23,000 nt of DNA from JBHEKP01 sp041859375 (GCA_041859375.1 JBHEKP010000171.1:1-23000); one strand, 5' to 3'; positions 8,653 to 16,723 are shown, counted from the stretch's first letter. The notes: generated by a model not told the origin, from the sequence alone. A program made the numbers and translations.

Positions 8653-8682
8653 TTGATCCAACCCATGCCAGACGGATAAAAT
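8653..8682 (+). promoter_or_regulatory. Promoter of the beta-CASP ribonuclease gene, possibly giving a leaderless mRNA
   Basis: TTGATC (8653-8658) and TAAAAT (8677-8682) are 18 bases apart. The predicted start falls at 8689-8690, on the A of the ATG, and no Shine-Dalgarno is present before that ATG. The match is good, but the leaderless reading depends on the exact start site. Confidence 0.5.
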
Positions 8683-8689
8683 TGCGCAA

Positions 8690-10066
8690 ATGGACTCAAG
8701 CACCCGTATTAACTTCTGCGCCCTGGGCGGCGGTGGTGAGGTGGGGGCCAACTGTTTCGAACTTTCCTTCGACGGCCATCAGATTCTGCTGGACTGTGGC
8801 ACCCATCCCAAGAAGGAGGGGGAGGCGGCCCTGCCCGCGCTGTCCCTGCTGAACCGCACCCCGGACGCATGCATTGTCACGCACGCCCATGTGGACCACT
8901 GCGGCGCGCTGCCGTACCTTTCCAGGATGTTTTCCGGTGTCCGCGCCTATGTCACGGCGCCCACGGGCCGCATCATGGACCGCATGCTTCACAACAGTGT
9001 GTCGGTGATGGAAACCCTCGCCCGCGAGCGGGCCATCGCCGAATACCCCCTCTATGACCACGGCGACGTGGGTTACGCCCTGCGCATGACCGAATGCCGC
9101 GACTTTCAGGAGCCCTTTTTCCTGCGCATGAACGCGCCGGTCGAGGCGACCTTCATCGAGGCCGGCCACGTGCTCGGCAGCGCCAGCGTGCTGCTCCGCA
9201 TGCCGGGGCACACCGTCTTTTACACCGGCGACATTTCCAAGGCGCCCCAGATGCTCATGGGCGGGCACCGGTCCCTCCCCAAAGACGTCCGGGTGGACAC
9301 CCTTATCATCGAGTCCACCCAGGGCGCGTCAAACGACGAGCGCTACGGCACCTACCGCGAGGAGATAGACACGCTGTGCGAGGCGGTCGGCGCGGTGCTC
9401 CGGGGGGGCGGTTCCGTGCTCATCCCCAGCTTCGCCCTGGGGCGCACCCAGGAAATGGTCAACATCCTCGCCGATCTCCAGGAAAACCGCCGCATCCCCT
9501 TCGTGCCCATTTACACCGCGGGGCTGGGCAGGGCCATTTACGAGCTTTACGAGCATTTCTCCGACTACCTCATGCCCCGCGCGGAGCTGCGCCCACTGGA
9601 CCGTTTCGAGCGGCTGGGCAACGTGTGGGACTCCGGCGGGGTGGAGCGGCTCCTGCGCAAGCCCTCCATCATCGTGGCCACCTCCGGCATGATGGTGGAG
9701 AACACGCCCTCGGCGCTGCTGGCGCAGCAGATGATCGCAAAGGATCACCACGGCATCTTTTTTGTGGGCTATCTGGACCCGGACACGCCCGGTTACAGGC
9801 TGCTCCACGCCCCGGCGGGCACGCCGGTCCAGCTTGAGCTGAACCGCCCCCCCGTGGAGAAGAAACTGGAAAACATCCGCCAGTTCAGGTTCAGCGCCCA
9901 TGCGAGCCGCTCCGATCTGGCCGCCGTGGTGGACCGCATAAAACCGAAAAACACCATCTACATCCACGGCGATCCCGGCGCCCTGGCATGGATGGAGTCG
10001 AACACCGGCAACGGCAGCACCACCCATGTGCCCGCCATCGGCCAGACCATCACCCTCGAGGCCTGA
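8690..10066 (+). CDS. Beta-CASP metallo-beta-lactamase-fold ribonuclease
   Basis: This 458-residue protein has all the metal-binding motifs of the CPSF73-like beta-CASP nucleases. They are THAHVDH (His65, His67, Asp69, His70), GHVLGSAS (His160) and YTGDIS (Asp181). Motif A is LIIESTQG (Glu208), motif B is FSAHAS (His404) and motif C is IYIHGD (His426). GGGGEVGANC at the N terminus starts the lactamase fold, and TSGMM is typical of the CASP domain. It should process or degrade RNA in the cytoplasm with two zinc ions. The length fits the short bacterial type (Thermus TTHA0252 class) rather than RNase J, which has an extra C-terminal domain. The next gene starts 4 bases after the stop. No Shine-Dalgarno is visible. 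Confidence 0.92.
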   Translation: MDSSTRINFCALGGGGEVGANCFELSFDGHQILLDCGTHPKKEGEAALPALSLLNRTPDACIVTHAHVDHCGALPYLSRMFSGVRAYVTAPTGRIMDRMLHNSVSVMETLARERAIAEYPLYDHGDVGYALRMTECRDFQEPFFLRMNAPVEATFIEAGHVLGSASVLLRMPGHTVFYTGDISKAPQMLMGGHRSLPKDVRVDTLIIESTQGASNDERYGTYREEIDTLCEAVGAVLRGGGSVLIPSFALGRTQEMVNILADLQENRRIPFVPIYTAGLGRAIYELYEHFSDYLMPRAELRPLDRFERLGNVWDSGGVERLLRKPSIIVATSGMMVENTPSALLAQQMIAKDHHGIFFVGYLDPDTPGYRLLHAPAGTPVQLELNRPPVEKKLENIRQFRFSAHASRSDLAAVVDRIKPKNTIYIHGDPGALAWMESNTGNGSTTHVPAIGQTITLEA

Positions 10067-10070
10067 CACC

Positions 10071-11030
10071 ATGGCTTCCCGCGCAAAAAGCACCAACCCG
10101 CTTCAATCGCTGTATTACCTCGCCTCCGCCGCCTTTCACCGGCACACCCGCGGGATTCCCCTGCCCGCGGCGCGCAGGCTGGGGATGCGCCTCGCGGAAA
10201 CGGCCCTGCGCATGGTGCCGCGCATCAGGGCCGTCGGCATGGCCAACCTTGACACGGCCTACGGCGACACCCTCTCCAGGGAGGAGAAATCCGCCCTCCT
10301 GCTGGAGTCGGTCCGCAACATGGGCATCGTGGCGGGTGAATTCAGCCGCACCCCCCTGCTGGACACCGAGGGGAAGGACAACTGGTTCCGCGTCAAGGGC
10401 GACGAACTGCTGGACCGGTCGCGCGGCGCGGTGTTCATGAGCGCGCACCTGGGCAACTGGGAGTGGCTGGCGGGCGCGGGCGGCTCCATCGGCCTGCGCA
10501 TCGCGGAAATCGTGCGCCCCTTCGACCACCCCAAAATGAACGCGCTGGTGGACGCCACGCGCCAGGCGGAGAACGTGCGCACCATTCCAAAGCACGAGGC
10601 GGTGAAACTGCTCATGCCCCTCATGCGGGAGGGGTGGGCCGCCGGGGTGCTGGCGGATCAAAACCCGCGCGAGAACGCCCTGCCCGCCGCATTCTTCGGA
10701 AAGCAGACCTGGGCCACCGTCGGCCCCGCCATGCTCGCCCAGCGCGCGCGGGTGCCCATCCATCCCGCAACCATGACCCGCGGCGAAAACGGCGTTTACA
10801 CCCTTGAGTTTTTCCCCGCGCTGGAGATGCAAAACACCGGTGACATCCTGAGGGACTTGATCGCCAACACCCAGCGGTGTCAGGATGCCATCGAAGTCAT
10901 GGTCCGCCGCACCCCCGGCCAGTGGCTCTGGTTCCACAAGCGCTGGAAAAGGCGGGCGCGCCTGGAGGAGGAATGGCGCGGCCGCTGCGGGCGCGGGGAC
11001 GTGGCGATTACGGAGGACATGCCGTGCTGA
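10071..11030 (+). CDS. Lipid A biosynthesis acyltransferase (LpxL/HtrB family)
   Basis: This 319-residue protein has the acyltransferase HX4E motif in SAHLGNWEWLA (His126 and Glu131). Two further family blocks follow: LADQNPRENALPAAFFGKQ with the next residues TWATVGPAMLAQRA, and the C-terminal QWLWFHKRWK. Family members transfer a secondary acyl chain to Kdo-lipid A on the cytoplasmic face of the inner membrane, which supports an LPS-bearing envelope. I took the ATG at 10071, 4 bases after the ribonuclease stop; an open extension upstream lies inside that gene. The N terminus is less hydrophobic than in E. coli LpxL, and the last about 25 residues are a charged extension. The stop overlaps the aroD start by 7 nt. 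Which acyl position is modified cannot be told. Confidence 0.88.
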   Translation: MASRAKSTNPLQSLYYLASAAFHRHTRGIPLPAARRLGMRLAETALRMVPRIRAVGMANLDTAYGDTLSREEKSALLLESVRNMGIVAGEFSRTPLLDTEGKDNWFRVKGDELLDRSRGAVFMSAHLGNWEWLAGAGGSIGLRIAEIVRPFDHPKMNALVDATRQAENVRTIPKHEAVKLLMPLMREGWAAGVLADQNPRENALPAAFFGKQTWATVGPAMLAQRARVPIHPATMTRGENGVYTLEFFPALEMQNTGDILRDLIANTQRCQDAIEVMVRRTPGQWLWFHKRWKRRARLEEEWRGRCGRGDVAITEDMPC

Positions 11031-11743
11031 AAATCGGCGACTGCGTTCTGGGCCGCCGTCCGGCGGTTGTCGCGGCGGTGCGCGACGGCATGCCCCGCGC
11101 CGACATCGAGTGGGCGGCCTCCGCCGGGGTGGATATTTTCGAACTGCGGCTGGATCTCTTCTCCGGCATGTCCCCGGAGCATGCGGAGGCCGAGGCGGCC
11201 CGCTTCGCGGGCTTCCCCGTGCTGGCCACCATCCGCGCGGCGCGCGAGGGCGGCAGGTGGGACGGGGACGAAAAGGCGCGGCTGGACCTCTACCGCCGCC
11301 TGCTGCCCCTGGCGCACGCCGTGGACGTGGAATTGTCCTCCACGGACATCGCGGGGGAGGTGGCCGCGGCGGCGAGGGCGGCGGGGCGCGTGGTCATCGG
11401 CTCCTTCCATGATTTCGCGGCCACCCCGCCGGACGGGGAGCTGGACGCCCTCGCCGGAAAGGCGGACGAACTCGGGGCGGACATTCTCAAGGTGGCGGCG
11501 CACTGCGCCGACGCCGCGGAACTGCGGCGGCTCGCGGCCTTTGCCCTGCGCTGCGGGCCCCGGCCCGCGGCCGTGATCGGCATGGGTCCGGCGGGCATGA
11601 TCTCCCGCGTTTTCTTTCCCGCCCTCGGCTCGCTGCTGACCTACACGTTTCTCGGCGCGCCAAGCGCCCCCGGACAATTGAACTTGGAGGACACAGTCCG
11701 GTATCTTAAGACCTTCTACGGCTGGATGGAGGAGGGCGGGTGA
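11024..11743 (+). CDS. aroD: Type I 3-dehydroquinate dehydratase
   Basis: This 239-residue enzyme performs the third step of the shikimate pathway, 3-dehydroquinate to 3-dehydroshikimate. The type I active site is visible: FELRLDLF (Glu40, Arg42), VLATIRAAREGG, IGSFHDFAATP with the general-base His129, ADILKVAAH with the Schiff-base Lys156, and GMISRVFFPALGSLLTYTF with Arg195. The length fits the class I aldolase-type barrel. I chose the GTG at 11024 because GGAGGA stands 6 bases upstream and the protein starts cleanly there. This makes a 7-nt overlap with the acyltransferase gene, so the two are probably coupled. Other shikimate genes are not in view, and aroD beside an LPS acyltransferase has no obvious metabolic logic. 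Confidence 0.94.
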   Translation: MLKIGDCVLGRRPAVVAAVRDGMPRADIEWAASAGVDIFELRLDLFSGMSPEHAEAEAARFAGFPVLATIRAAREGGRWDGDEKARLDLYRRLLPLAHAVDVELSSTDIAGEVAAAARAAGRVVIGSFHDFAATPPDGELDALAGKADELGADILKVAAHCADAAELRRLAAFALRCGPRPAAVIGMGPAGMISRVFFPALGSLLTYTFLGAPSAPGQLNLEDTVRYLKTFYGWMEEGG

Positions 11744-11750
11744 AGGCCCG

Positions 11751-11767
11751 TTCCGCCACTGGCGGAA
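11751..11767 (+). other. Short hairpin between aroD and the small ORF
   Basis: TTCCGCC and GGCGGAA form a perfect 7-bp stem with an ACT loop, 8 bases after the aroD stop. There is no T-run, so it is not a standard terminator. It lies just ahead of the Shine-Dalgarno of the small ORF and may stabilise the message or limit read-through. Confidence 0.5.
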
Positions 11768-11783
11768 AGACAAAGGAAGAGCC

Positions 11784-11930
11784 ATGCAAAAAGCGCTGAT
11801 TATCCAATCGAACGGTTCGGGCAAAAACGATCTTGAGGACCTGTTGTCCGCGGGATGGACGGTGGTCTCCATCACCGTCAACAACGGTCCGAGTTACAAC
11901 GACTTTCTGATCATTCTCGAAAAGGACTGA
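11784..11930 (+). CDS. Small uncharacterised protein, 48 residues (DUF1737/DUF4177-like pattern)
   Basis: An ATG at 11784 with AAGGAAG 6 bases upstream opens a 48-codon frame ending in TGA at 11928-11930. The protein starts MQKALIIQSNG and ends FLIILEKD. The order is a hydrophobic strand, a polar helix (NDLEDLLSAGW), a strand (TVVSITV), a loop and a final strand (DFLIILEK). That pattern, with the central GW, resembles small DUF1737/DUF4177 domains, which have no known reaction. It lies between aroD and the exported hydrolase and is framed by a hairpin on each side. The good ribosome site and the protein-like pattern favour a real gene. No function can be assigned. Confidence 0.7.
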   Translation: MQKALIIQSNGSGKNDLEDLLSAGWTVVSITVNNGPSYNDFLIILEKD

Positions 11931-11932
11931 GC

Positions 11933-11981
11933 CGGCACAGCCATCCCGCGCCTCCGCGGGCGGCGCGGCGCGGCTGTGCCG
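11933..11981 (+). other. Stable hairpin directly upstream of the GH-A hydrolase ribosome site
   Basis: CGGCACAGCC (11933-11942) pairs perfectly with GGCTGTGCCG (11972-11981), 10 bp. The loop can itself form a CCCGCG/CGCGGG stem. The right arm ends 2 bases before the GAAGGAG ribosome site of the next gene. There is no T-run. It may be a processing or read-through-limiting element. Confidence 0.6.
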
Positions 11982-11997
11982 CCGAAGGAGTCGGATT

Positions 11998-14448
11998 ATG
12001 CGCGGATGCCGCCTGTTGTTCCGGGCCTGTGCCGTTGCGCTCGTCTTGTGCTGCGCCGCCGCGCGGGCGGATGATCCCTTCAAGCCCCTCGCGGGAACGT
12101 GGCGTTTCAGCGAGGGACCGGAGTTTCCCGGCGCGAAAGGCGCTTTGGAACCCGTCGGGGGGGGTGTCCGCCTGCAATACGACTTTTCCGGCGGGGGCAA
12201 CTATGCCGCCGCGTACCTCGACTTCCCCGAGCCCCTGCCCCTCACCGCCCTTTCCTTCCGCGCCGCGCTCCCGGAAGAGGCGCGCCTGACCCTGCGCGTG
12301 GAGGACTGCACCGGCCAGTGCCTGCAAAAGGGCCTTGCGGACGCCGGGGGGGACGGCCCCGTCCGCGTGGTGAAAACGGCCCTCGGGGACTGGTCGGGCC
12401 ACTGGGGCGGCGCAAACGACGGCGTGCCCCATCCCCCGCTCCGCAACATCGCCATCCTCATCGAGTCGGACATGCTCGACAAGCCCGCGGGCGCGGTGGT
12501 CATCACCTCGGTCAAGGGCGCGGTTGGGCCCGTGCCGGGGCTGGGCACCCACGCGGGGCGCTACCTGGCCACGGACTTTGGCGACGGCTCCGGATTCTCC
12601 GCCTCCGGCGGCACCCTTGAAAAGGGCCTCTGGACGATGGACGGCGGCGGCGCGCTCTCCCACTCCCTGTCCCTCTTCGGCAAGCCCAAAAAAATCGAAC
12701 TGGAACTGCGCGACGCGACGCCGGGCCTCACCCTGACCCTGTCGCTGGGTTCCCATTTCCAGACATTCACCCGCACCCTCGGCGTCACCACGGGCGGGCC
12801 GCAGACCTTCGCCCTTGACCAGATGCCCCCGGAGGGCTGGGACCACTCCGGCGCGGAGGAGGATAACATCTCCTACCCGCTGCGCGTGTGCCGCATCGCG
12901 GCGGAATCCCCGAACGGGGCGGCCCGCGTGGAATTCGGCGGCCTTTACTGCGCCACGGAAATGCCCGACGACAAGGCGGTGGTCCTTTTTTCCACCCTGA
13001 ACGCGGGGGAAGGCGGCGCGCGGGCGCTCATGTCCTGCCGGGGCTGGAACCTGCTTGACGCGCCCGTGGCGGGCACCCTGCGCCGTATCCTGCGGGACTG
13101 GGACGGCCGGGTGCTCGCAGAGGACGCGCAAGCCTGGACGCTGCCCGCCGGGGGAACGCCCGTGGACATGCCCTGGGAGCAGCCCATCCCCGGCGACCGC
13201 AATTTTGTGGACGCGGAATTCCGCTTTGAGTCGGAGGGGCGCGCGCCCGTTTCCGCCCGTTCCGGCTTCACCCGGCCCATGCCCGACGGCGGGGACGCCG
13301 CCCTGGCCCCCGAATCGCTTTGGGGCATGGGCGTCTACCTGTACCGTTATCCCCACCCCAAAAACGATCCCTCCGGCCAGATGGCCCGCGCCGCGGAGCT
13401 TGCCCGCGCCGCGGGCGTGAAGTGGACCCGCGAGGAATTCAGCTGGGCGGGCATCGAAACCGCGCCCGGACAGTACGACTTCGGCTTTTACGACGCCGTG
13501 GTGGACACCGCCCGGAAAAACGGCATCAGCGTGTACGGCCTCCTCTCCTACTGGGGCAGGTTCACCGAGCCCTACACCGAAAAGGGCATTGACGACTTCT
13601 GCCTCTGGGCGCGCGCCACGGTGCGCCATTTCAAGGACCGGGTGAAACACTGGGAAATCTACAACGAGCCGAACATCTTTTTCTGGACCGGCCCCAAGGA
13701 GCTGTACCCGGTGCTGGTGAAAAAGTGTTACGCCGCCATCCGGGAGGAGGACCCGGAGGCGACCGTGCTGGCCGTGTCCACCGCGGGCATTGACCGCCCC
13801 TTCATCAAGATGGTGGTGGACGCGGGCGCGCCCTTCGACGCCCTCACGGTGCACCCCTACCGGAGCCGGCTTGACGACGCAAAGCTCATCCGCGAACTCC
13901 AGGCCGCCTCCGCCGCCGCGGACGGACGCCCCGTGTGGATCACCGAAATGGGCTGGTCCACCCACATCGGCCCCAACGCCAACGCCGACGAGCGCTCCCA
14001 GGCGCTGCTGCTGGCCCGGTCCTACCTCTCCGGCGCGGCCTCCGGCGTGGTGCGCAACATGGGCTGGTACGACTTCCGCGACGACGGCGGCGACCCCTTC
14101 TATTTCGAATACAACTTCGGCGTGGTGCGCCAGGATTTCACGCCGAAACCGGCCTACCGCGCGCTGGCCACCGTGTGCCGCCTCATGGCGGGCGGCCCCC
14201 CCGGGGCCGTGCGGGTTTCGGGCGGCGGCGTGCTGGCCCTCCGCGCGGGCGGCACGCTCGCCCTTTGGTCCCCGGGCAAGAGCCGCGAGGCCGCCCTCGT
14301 GTTCAAAAAGAAGCCGGCGGCCCTGTGCAACCTGATGGGGGAGGCATTGCCGGACGCGCCCGCGAAACGCATGCGGCTGACCCTTCCCAAGGACAGCCCG
14401 GTCTTCATCACCGGCGGCGGGGTCCGCTCCGTCAGGGCCGCAAAATGA
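11998..14448 (+). CDS. Exported clan GH-A glycoside hydrolase (GH39-like)
   Basis: This 816-residue protein has a clear signal peptide (MRGCRLLFRACAVALVLCCA, cleavage likely after ARA). About 430 residues of beta-rich N-terminal domains follow and may bind carbohydrate. The catalytic TIM barrel begins near LWGMGVYLYR (about residue 441). WEIYNEPN carries the acid/base Glu557, and VWITEMGWS carries the nucleophile Glu650. That spacing and the NEP and TEMGW motifs are those of clan GH-A retaining hydrolases, closest in look to GH39. GVKWTREEFSWAGIETAPG is the typical early strand. GAAGGAG lies 7 bases before the ATG. It probably cleaves a polysaccharide in the periplasm or outside the cell. The 3' end overlaps a glycosyltransferase gene by 4 nt, which recalls PslG-like GH39 hydrolases inside exopolysaccharide operons. 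The substrate is not known. Confidence 0.82.
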   Translation: MRGCRLLFRACAVALVLCCAAARADDPFKPLAGTWRFSEGPEFPGAKGALEPVGGGVRLQYDFSGGGNYAAAYLDFPEPLPLTALSFRAALPEEARLTLRVEDCTGQCLQKGLADAGGDGPVRVVKTALGDWSGHWGGANDGVPHPPLRNIAILIESDMLDKPAGAVVITSVKGAVGPVPGLGTHAGRYLATDFGDGSGFSASGGTLEKGLWTMDGGGALSHSLSLFGKPKKIELELRDATPGLTLTLSLGSHFQTFTRTLGVTTGGPQTFALDQMPPEGWDHSGAEEDNISYPLRVCRIAAESPNGAARVEFGGLYCATEMPDDKAVVLFSTLNAGEGGARALMSCRGWNLLDAPVAGTLRRILRDWDGRVLAEDAQAWTLPAGGTPVDMPWEQPIPGDRNFVDAEFRFESEGRAPVSARSGFTRPMPDGGDAALAPESLWGMGVYLYRYPHPKNDPSGQMARAAELARAAGVKWTREEFSWAGIETAPGQYDFGFYDAVVDTARKNGISVYGLLSYWGRFTEPYTEKGIDDFCLWARATVRHFKDRVKHWEIYNEPNIFFWTGPKELYPVLVKKCYAAIREEDPEATVLAVSTAGIDRPFIKMVVDAGAPFDALTVHPYRSRLDDAKLIRELQAASAAADGRPVWITEMGWSTHIGPNANADERSQALLLARSYLSGAASGVVRNMGWYDFRDDGGDPFYFEYNFGVVRQDFTPKPAYRALATVCRLMAGGPPGAVRVSGGGVLALRAGGTLALWSPGKSREAALVFKKKPAALCNLMGEALPDAPAKRMRLTLPKDSPVFITGGGVRSVRAAK

Positions 14449-15425
14449 GCCGCCTCGACCTCAGCGTCGTGGTCACCGCGCGCAACCGGGCGGAGTCGCT
14501 GCCCGTGCTGCTGGGCCGCCTGGAACAGCAGACCATGCCCCCGGCCCGCTTCGAGATTGTGGTGGTGGACTGCGGCAGCACCGACGGCACGGCGGACCAC
14601 GCGCTCCGCTACGCGCGCGGCGCGCCCGTCCGCATCCGCGTCGCCGCCCAGTCGGACCCGGGTGAAATCGCCGCGAAAAACCTCGGCGCAACCATGGCCG
14701 AGGGCAGGAACCTGCTCTTTCTCGACGCGGACCTGCTTCCGGGGCGCGCCCTGCTGGAGGGCCACATGCACGCGCGCCAGGGCGTCGGCGGCCATGCCTG
14801 CGTGCTCGGCGGCATACGCCCCCACCCGCGCCTCATCCCCGGCACCTTCACCCGCTGGCACCTGCCCGAGGACCGGCCCCCGCCCGCGGGCGTGCCCGCC
14901 CTGCCGCGCCACAAAATGCTCCAGAACATGAGCGTGCCCCGCGCCGCGTTCCATGAGGCGGGCGGGCTCGACGCGTCCCTGGAGGCCGTCCGGACGGCCT
15001 GCCTCGATCTCGCGCTGCGCCTTGACCGGCTGGAAACGCCCGTGGTCGAAAACCACGAGGCCGCCGCCTTCATCTGGTGCGCCACCTGCCTCGACTGCGA
15101 GCGGGCCCGCGTCCACCACGAGGGGCGCGACCTGCACACGCTGATCCTGCGGCACCACGCCCCCGAGCTGAAACGGCAGTTTTTCCTGGTGCGCGCCAGT
15201 TTCCTGAACCTGGCCGACCGCATTTTCATCCCCTTTTACCTCCGCGCCTGCCAGGAATCGCGCCCCGACGTGCGCTCCCTCGGCCCCACCTACCGGCGCA
15301 TCCTGCGGTACGAGCGCTTCCTGGGCTACTCCGACGCGCGCCGGAACCGCCCCCCGGCCGGGCCGCCCCCCTGCGGACGCGCCGCCGAACCCGCCCTGCG
15401 CGGCCCCATGGAGCAGTCCCTGTAG
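14445..15425 (+). CDS. Family 2 glycosyltransferase
   Basis: This 326-residue GT-A-fold enzyme transfers a sugar from a nucleotide sugar. LSVVVTARNRAESLPVLL begins the fold. IVVVDCGSTDGTADH gives the nucleotide-binding Asp42, with Cys where a second Asp is common. LLFLDADLLPG gives the metal-binding DxD (Asp94, Asp96). GGLDASLEAVRTACLDLALRL is the acceptor-side block. There is no membrane segment, and the last 30 residues are a Pro/Arg-rich tail. The ATG overlaps the hydrolase TGA as ATGA, so translation is probably coupled. It is likely to build the glycan that the neighbouring hydrolase trims, which is an inference from context. I see no clear terminator after it. The linkage and donor are unknown. 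Confidence 0.88.
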   Translation: MSRLDLSVVVTARNRAESLPVLLGRLEQQTMPPARFEIVVVDCGSTDGTADHALRYARGAPVRIRVAAQSDPGEIAAKNLGATMAEGRNLLFLDADLLPGRALLEGHMHARQGVGGHACVLGGIRPHPRLIPGTFTRWHLPEDRPPPAGVPALPRHKMLQNMSVPRAAFHEAGGLDASLEAVRTACLDLALRLDRLETPVVENHEAAAFIWCATCLDCERARVHHEGRDLHTLILRHHAPELKRQFFLVRASFLNLADRIFIPFYLRACQESRPDVRSLGPTYRRILRYERFLGYSDARRNRPPAGPPPCGRAAEPALRGPMEQSL

Positions 15426-15541
15426 CCCCGGCCCCTTCCCCTTTTCGGACGTCCTTGCGAAAGACTTGGAATTGTTGACAAAATTTGCCACACTATGGGG
15501 GTCCAGACGGCGGCGCAACACCCAGGGAAAAAACAGCCCCG

Positions 15542-16723
15542 ATGAAACTGATCCACACGGCGGACACACACCTCGACACGCTCTTCGCCGAGCCCGGCAT
15601 GCCCGCCGACTACGGCGCGCGGCGCCGCCGCCAATTGCGTGAATGTTTCGCCAAACTGGTCACCCACGCGCTGAACACGCGCGCCGACGCGCTGCTCGTG
15701 GCGGGCGATCTTTACGACGCGGGCCGGGTCACACGGGACACCGTCAATTTCCTGCGGGAGCAGTTTGAGCGCGCCGCGCCCCTGCCGGTGCTCATCGCCC
15801 CGGGCAACCGCGACCCCTTCACCGCCGACTCGCCCTACGCCGTCGAGTCATGGCCCTCGAACGTGGTCATCTTCGGCGATCCCGAATGGCGCGTCTGGGA
15901 GGCGCGGGACATTCCCCTCACGGTGCACGGCATCGGCTTCGCCGACCGCGATCCCTCCGCCTCCGATTTCATGCGGCTGCGCGTGCCCCGCGACGGCCGG
16001 ATTCACGCCGCCCTCGCCCACGGCACGGCGGAGGGCCACCTGTCCCCGCCCCACGCCGAGCCGCGCGGCATGTTCAGCCTCGCCGAAATCATCCAGCCCG
16101 GACTGAACTACGTCGCGCTGGGCCACGCCCACGTCATGCGGGCCCTCGCCCGCGAACCGGGCATGCAGGCGTGGTACTGCGGCCCCCCGGAGGGCCACGG
16201 ATTCGACGAGTGCGGCCACACGGGCTTCCTTGAGGTGGTCGTTGAGCCCGCCGCCGACGGCGGCCCGCCCGCCGTGTCCATCTCCCCCATGACCACCGCG
16301 GGCGTTTTTTTCTCCATGGAGACGGTGGACGCCTCCGCCGCCGGCGACGCCGCCGCGGCCGCGGCCGAAGCCTGCGAAAGAATGCTGGCGGCGGCCGGGG
16401 GCGTGCCCGTGGCCGGGCGCGTCCGGCTCACCGGCGCGGCCCCCGGGGAAACGCGCGCCGCCATCCATGCCGCCCTGGAGGGGCTGCGCCCCCGCTTCGC
16501 CTGGCTGGCGGTGCTTGACGAGACCGCGCTGGACGCGAACTACGGCGAATTCGCCCGCGAGGACACCGCCCTGGGCGAGTTCACGCGGCGCACCGGCGAC
16601 GCGCTGGCGGACGCCGCGGACGCCGAAAGGGCCGCGCTGTGCGGGCGCGCCCGCGAAATCGGCGTGGCCGCCCTGCTCGGCGCGCCCCTTGATCTTCCGG
16701 GCCTGGACGGGGAGGCCCTCTGA
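15542..16723 (+). CDS. YhaO/SbcD-like metallophosphoesterase (Mre11 family) with an altered catalytic motif
   Basis: This 393-residue protein has most Mre11/SbcD metal ligands: HTADTHLD (Asp8, His10), GDLYDAG (Asp56), PGNRDPF (Asn89), LAHGT (His160) and LGHAHV (His195, His197). The third motif is normally GNHD, whose His protonates the leaving group in Mre11-type nucleases. Here the codon is CGC and the residue is Arg90. The remaining about 180 residues are a capping and partner-binding region. The first in-frame codons upstream (from 15485) give no better start, and the Shine-Dalgarno at 15542 is weak (GGGA, far). A TTGACA lies at 15475-15480 with no well-spaced -10. The stop overlaps the ATPase start by one base (TGATG), the standard layout of sbcDC or yhaON pairs. 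It is probably a nuclease subunit, with altered or reduced activity. Confidence 0.85.
   Translation: MKLIHTADTHLDTLFAEPGMPADYGARRRRQLRECFAKLVTHALNTRADALLVAGDLYDAGRVTRDTVNFLREQFERAAPLPVLIAPGNRDPFTADSPYAVESWPSNVVIFGDPEWRVWEARDIPLTVHGIGFADRDPSASDFMRLRVPRDGRIHAALAHGTAEGHLSPPHAEPRGMFSLAEIIQPGLNYVALGHAHVMRALAREPGMQAWYCGPPEGHGFDECGHTGFLEVVVEPAADGGPPAVSISPMTTAGVFFSMETVDASAAGDAAAAAAEACERMLAAAGGVPVAGRVRLTGAAPGETRAAIHAALEGLRPRFAWLAVLDETALDANYGEFAREDTALGEFTRRTGDALADAADAERAALCGRAREIGVAALLGAPLDLPGLDGEAL

Noticed and set aside
11911..13965. A 684-codon minus-strand open frame opposite the GH-A hydrolase
   Set aside because: Low-complexity Gly/Ala/Arg/His composition and full overlap with a gene carrying clear catalytic motifs make it a composition artefact.
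15467..15496. Consensus promoter for the phosphoesterase/ATPase pair based on TTGACA at 15475
   Set aside because: The only -10-like box (TATGGG, 15494) is 13 bases away, too close. A TTGGAA/CACTAT pair at 18 bases is weak. A promoter is likely here, but I cannot place it.
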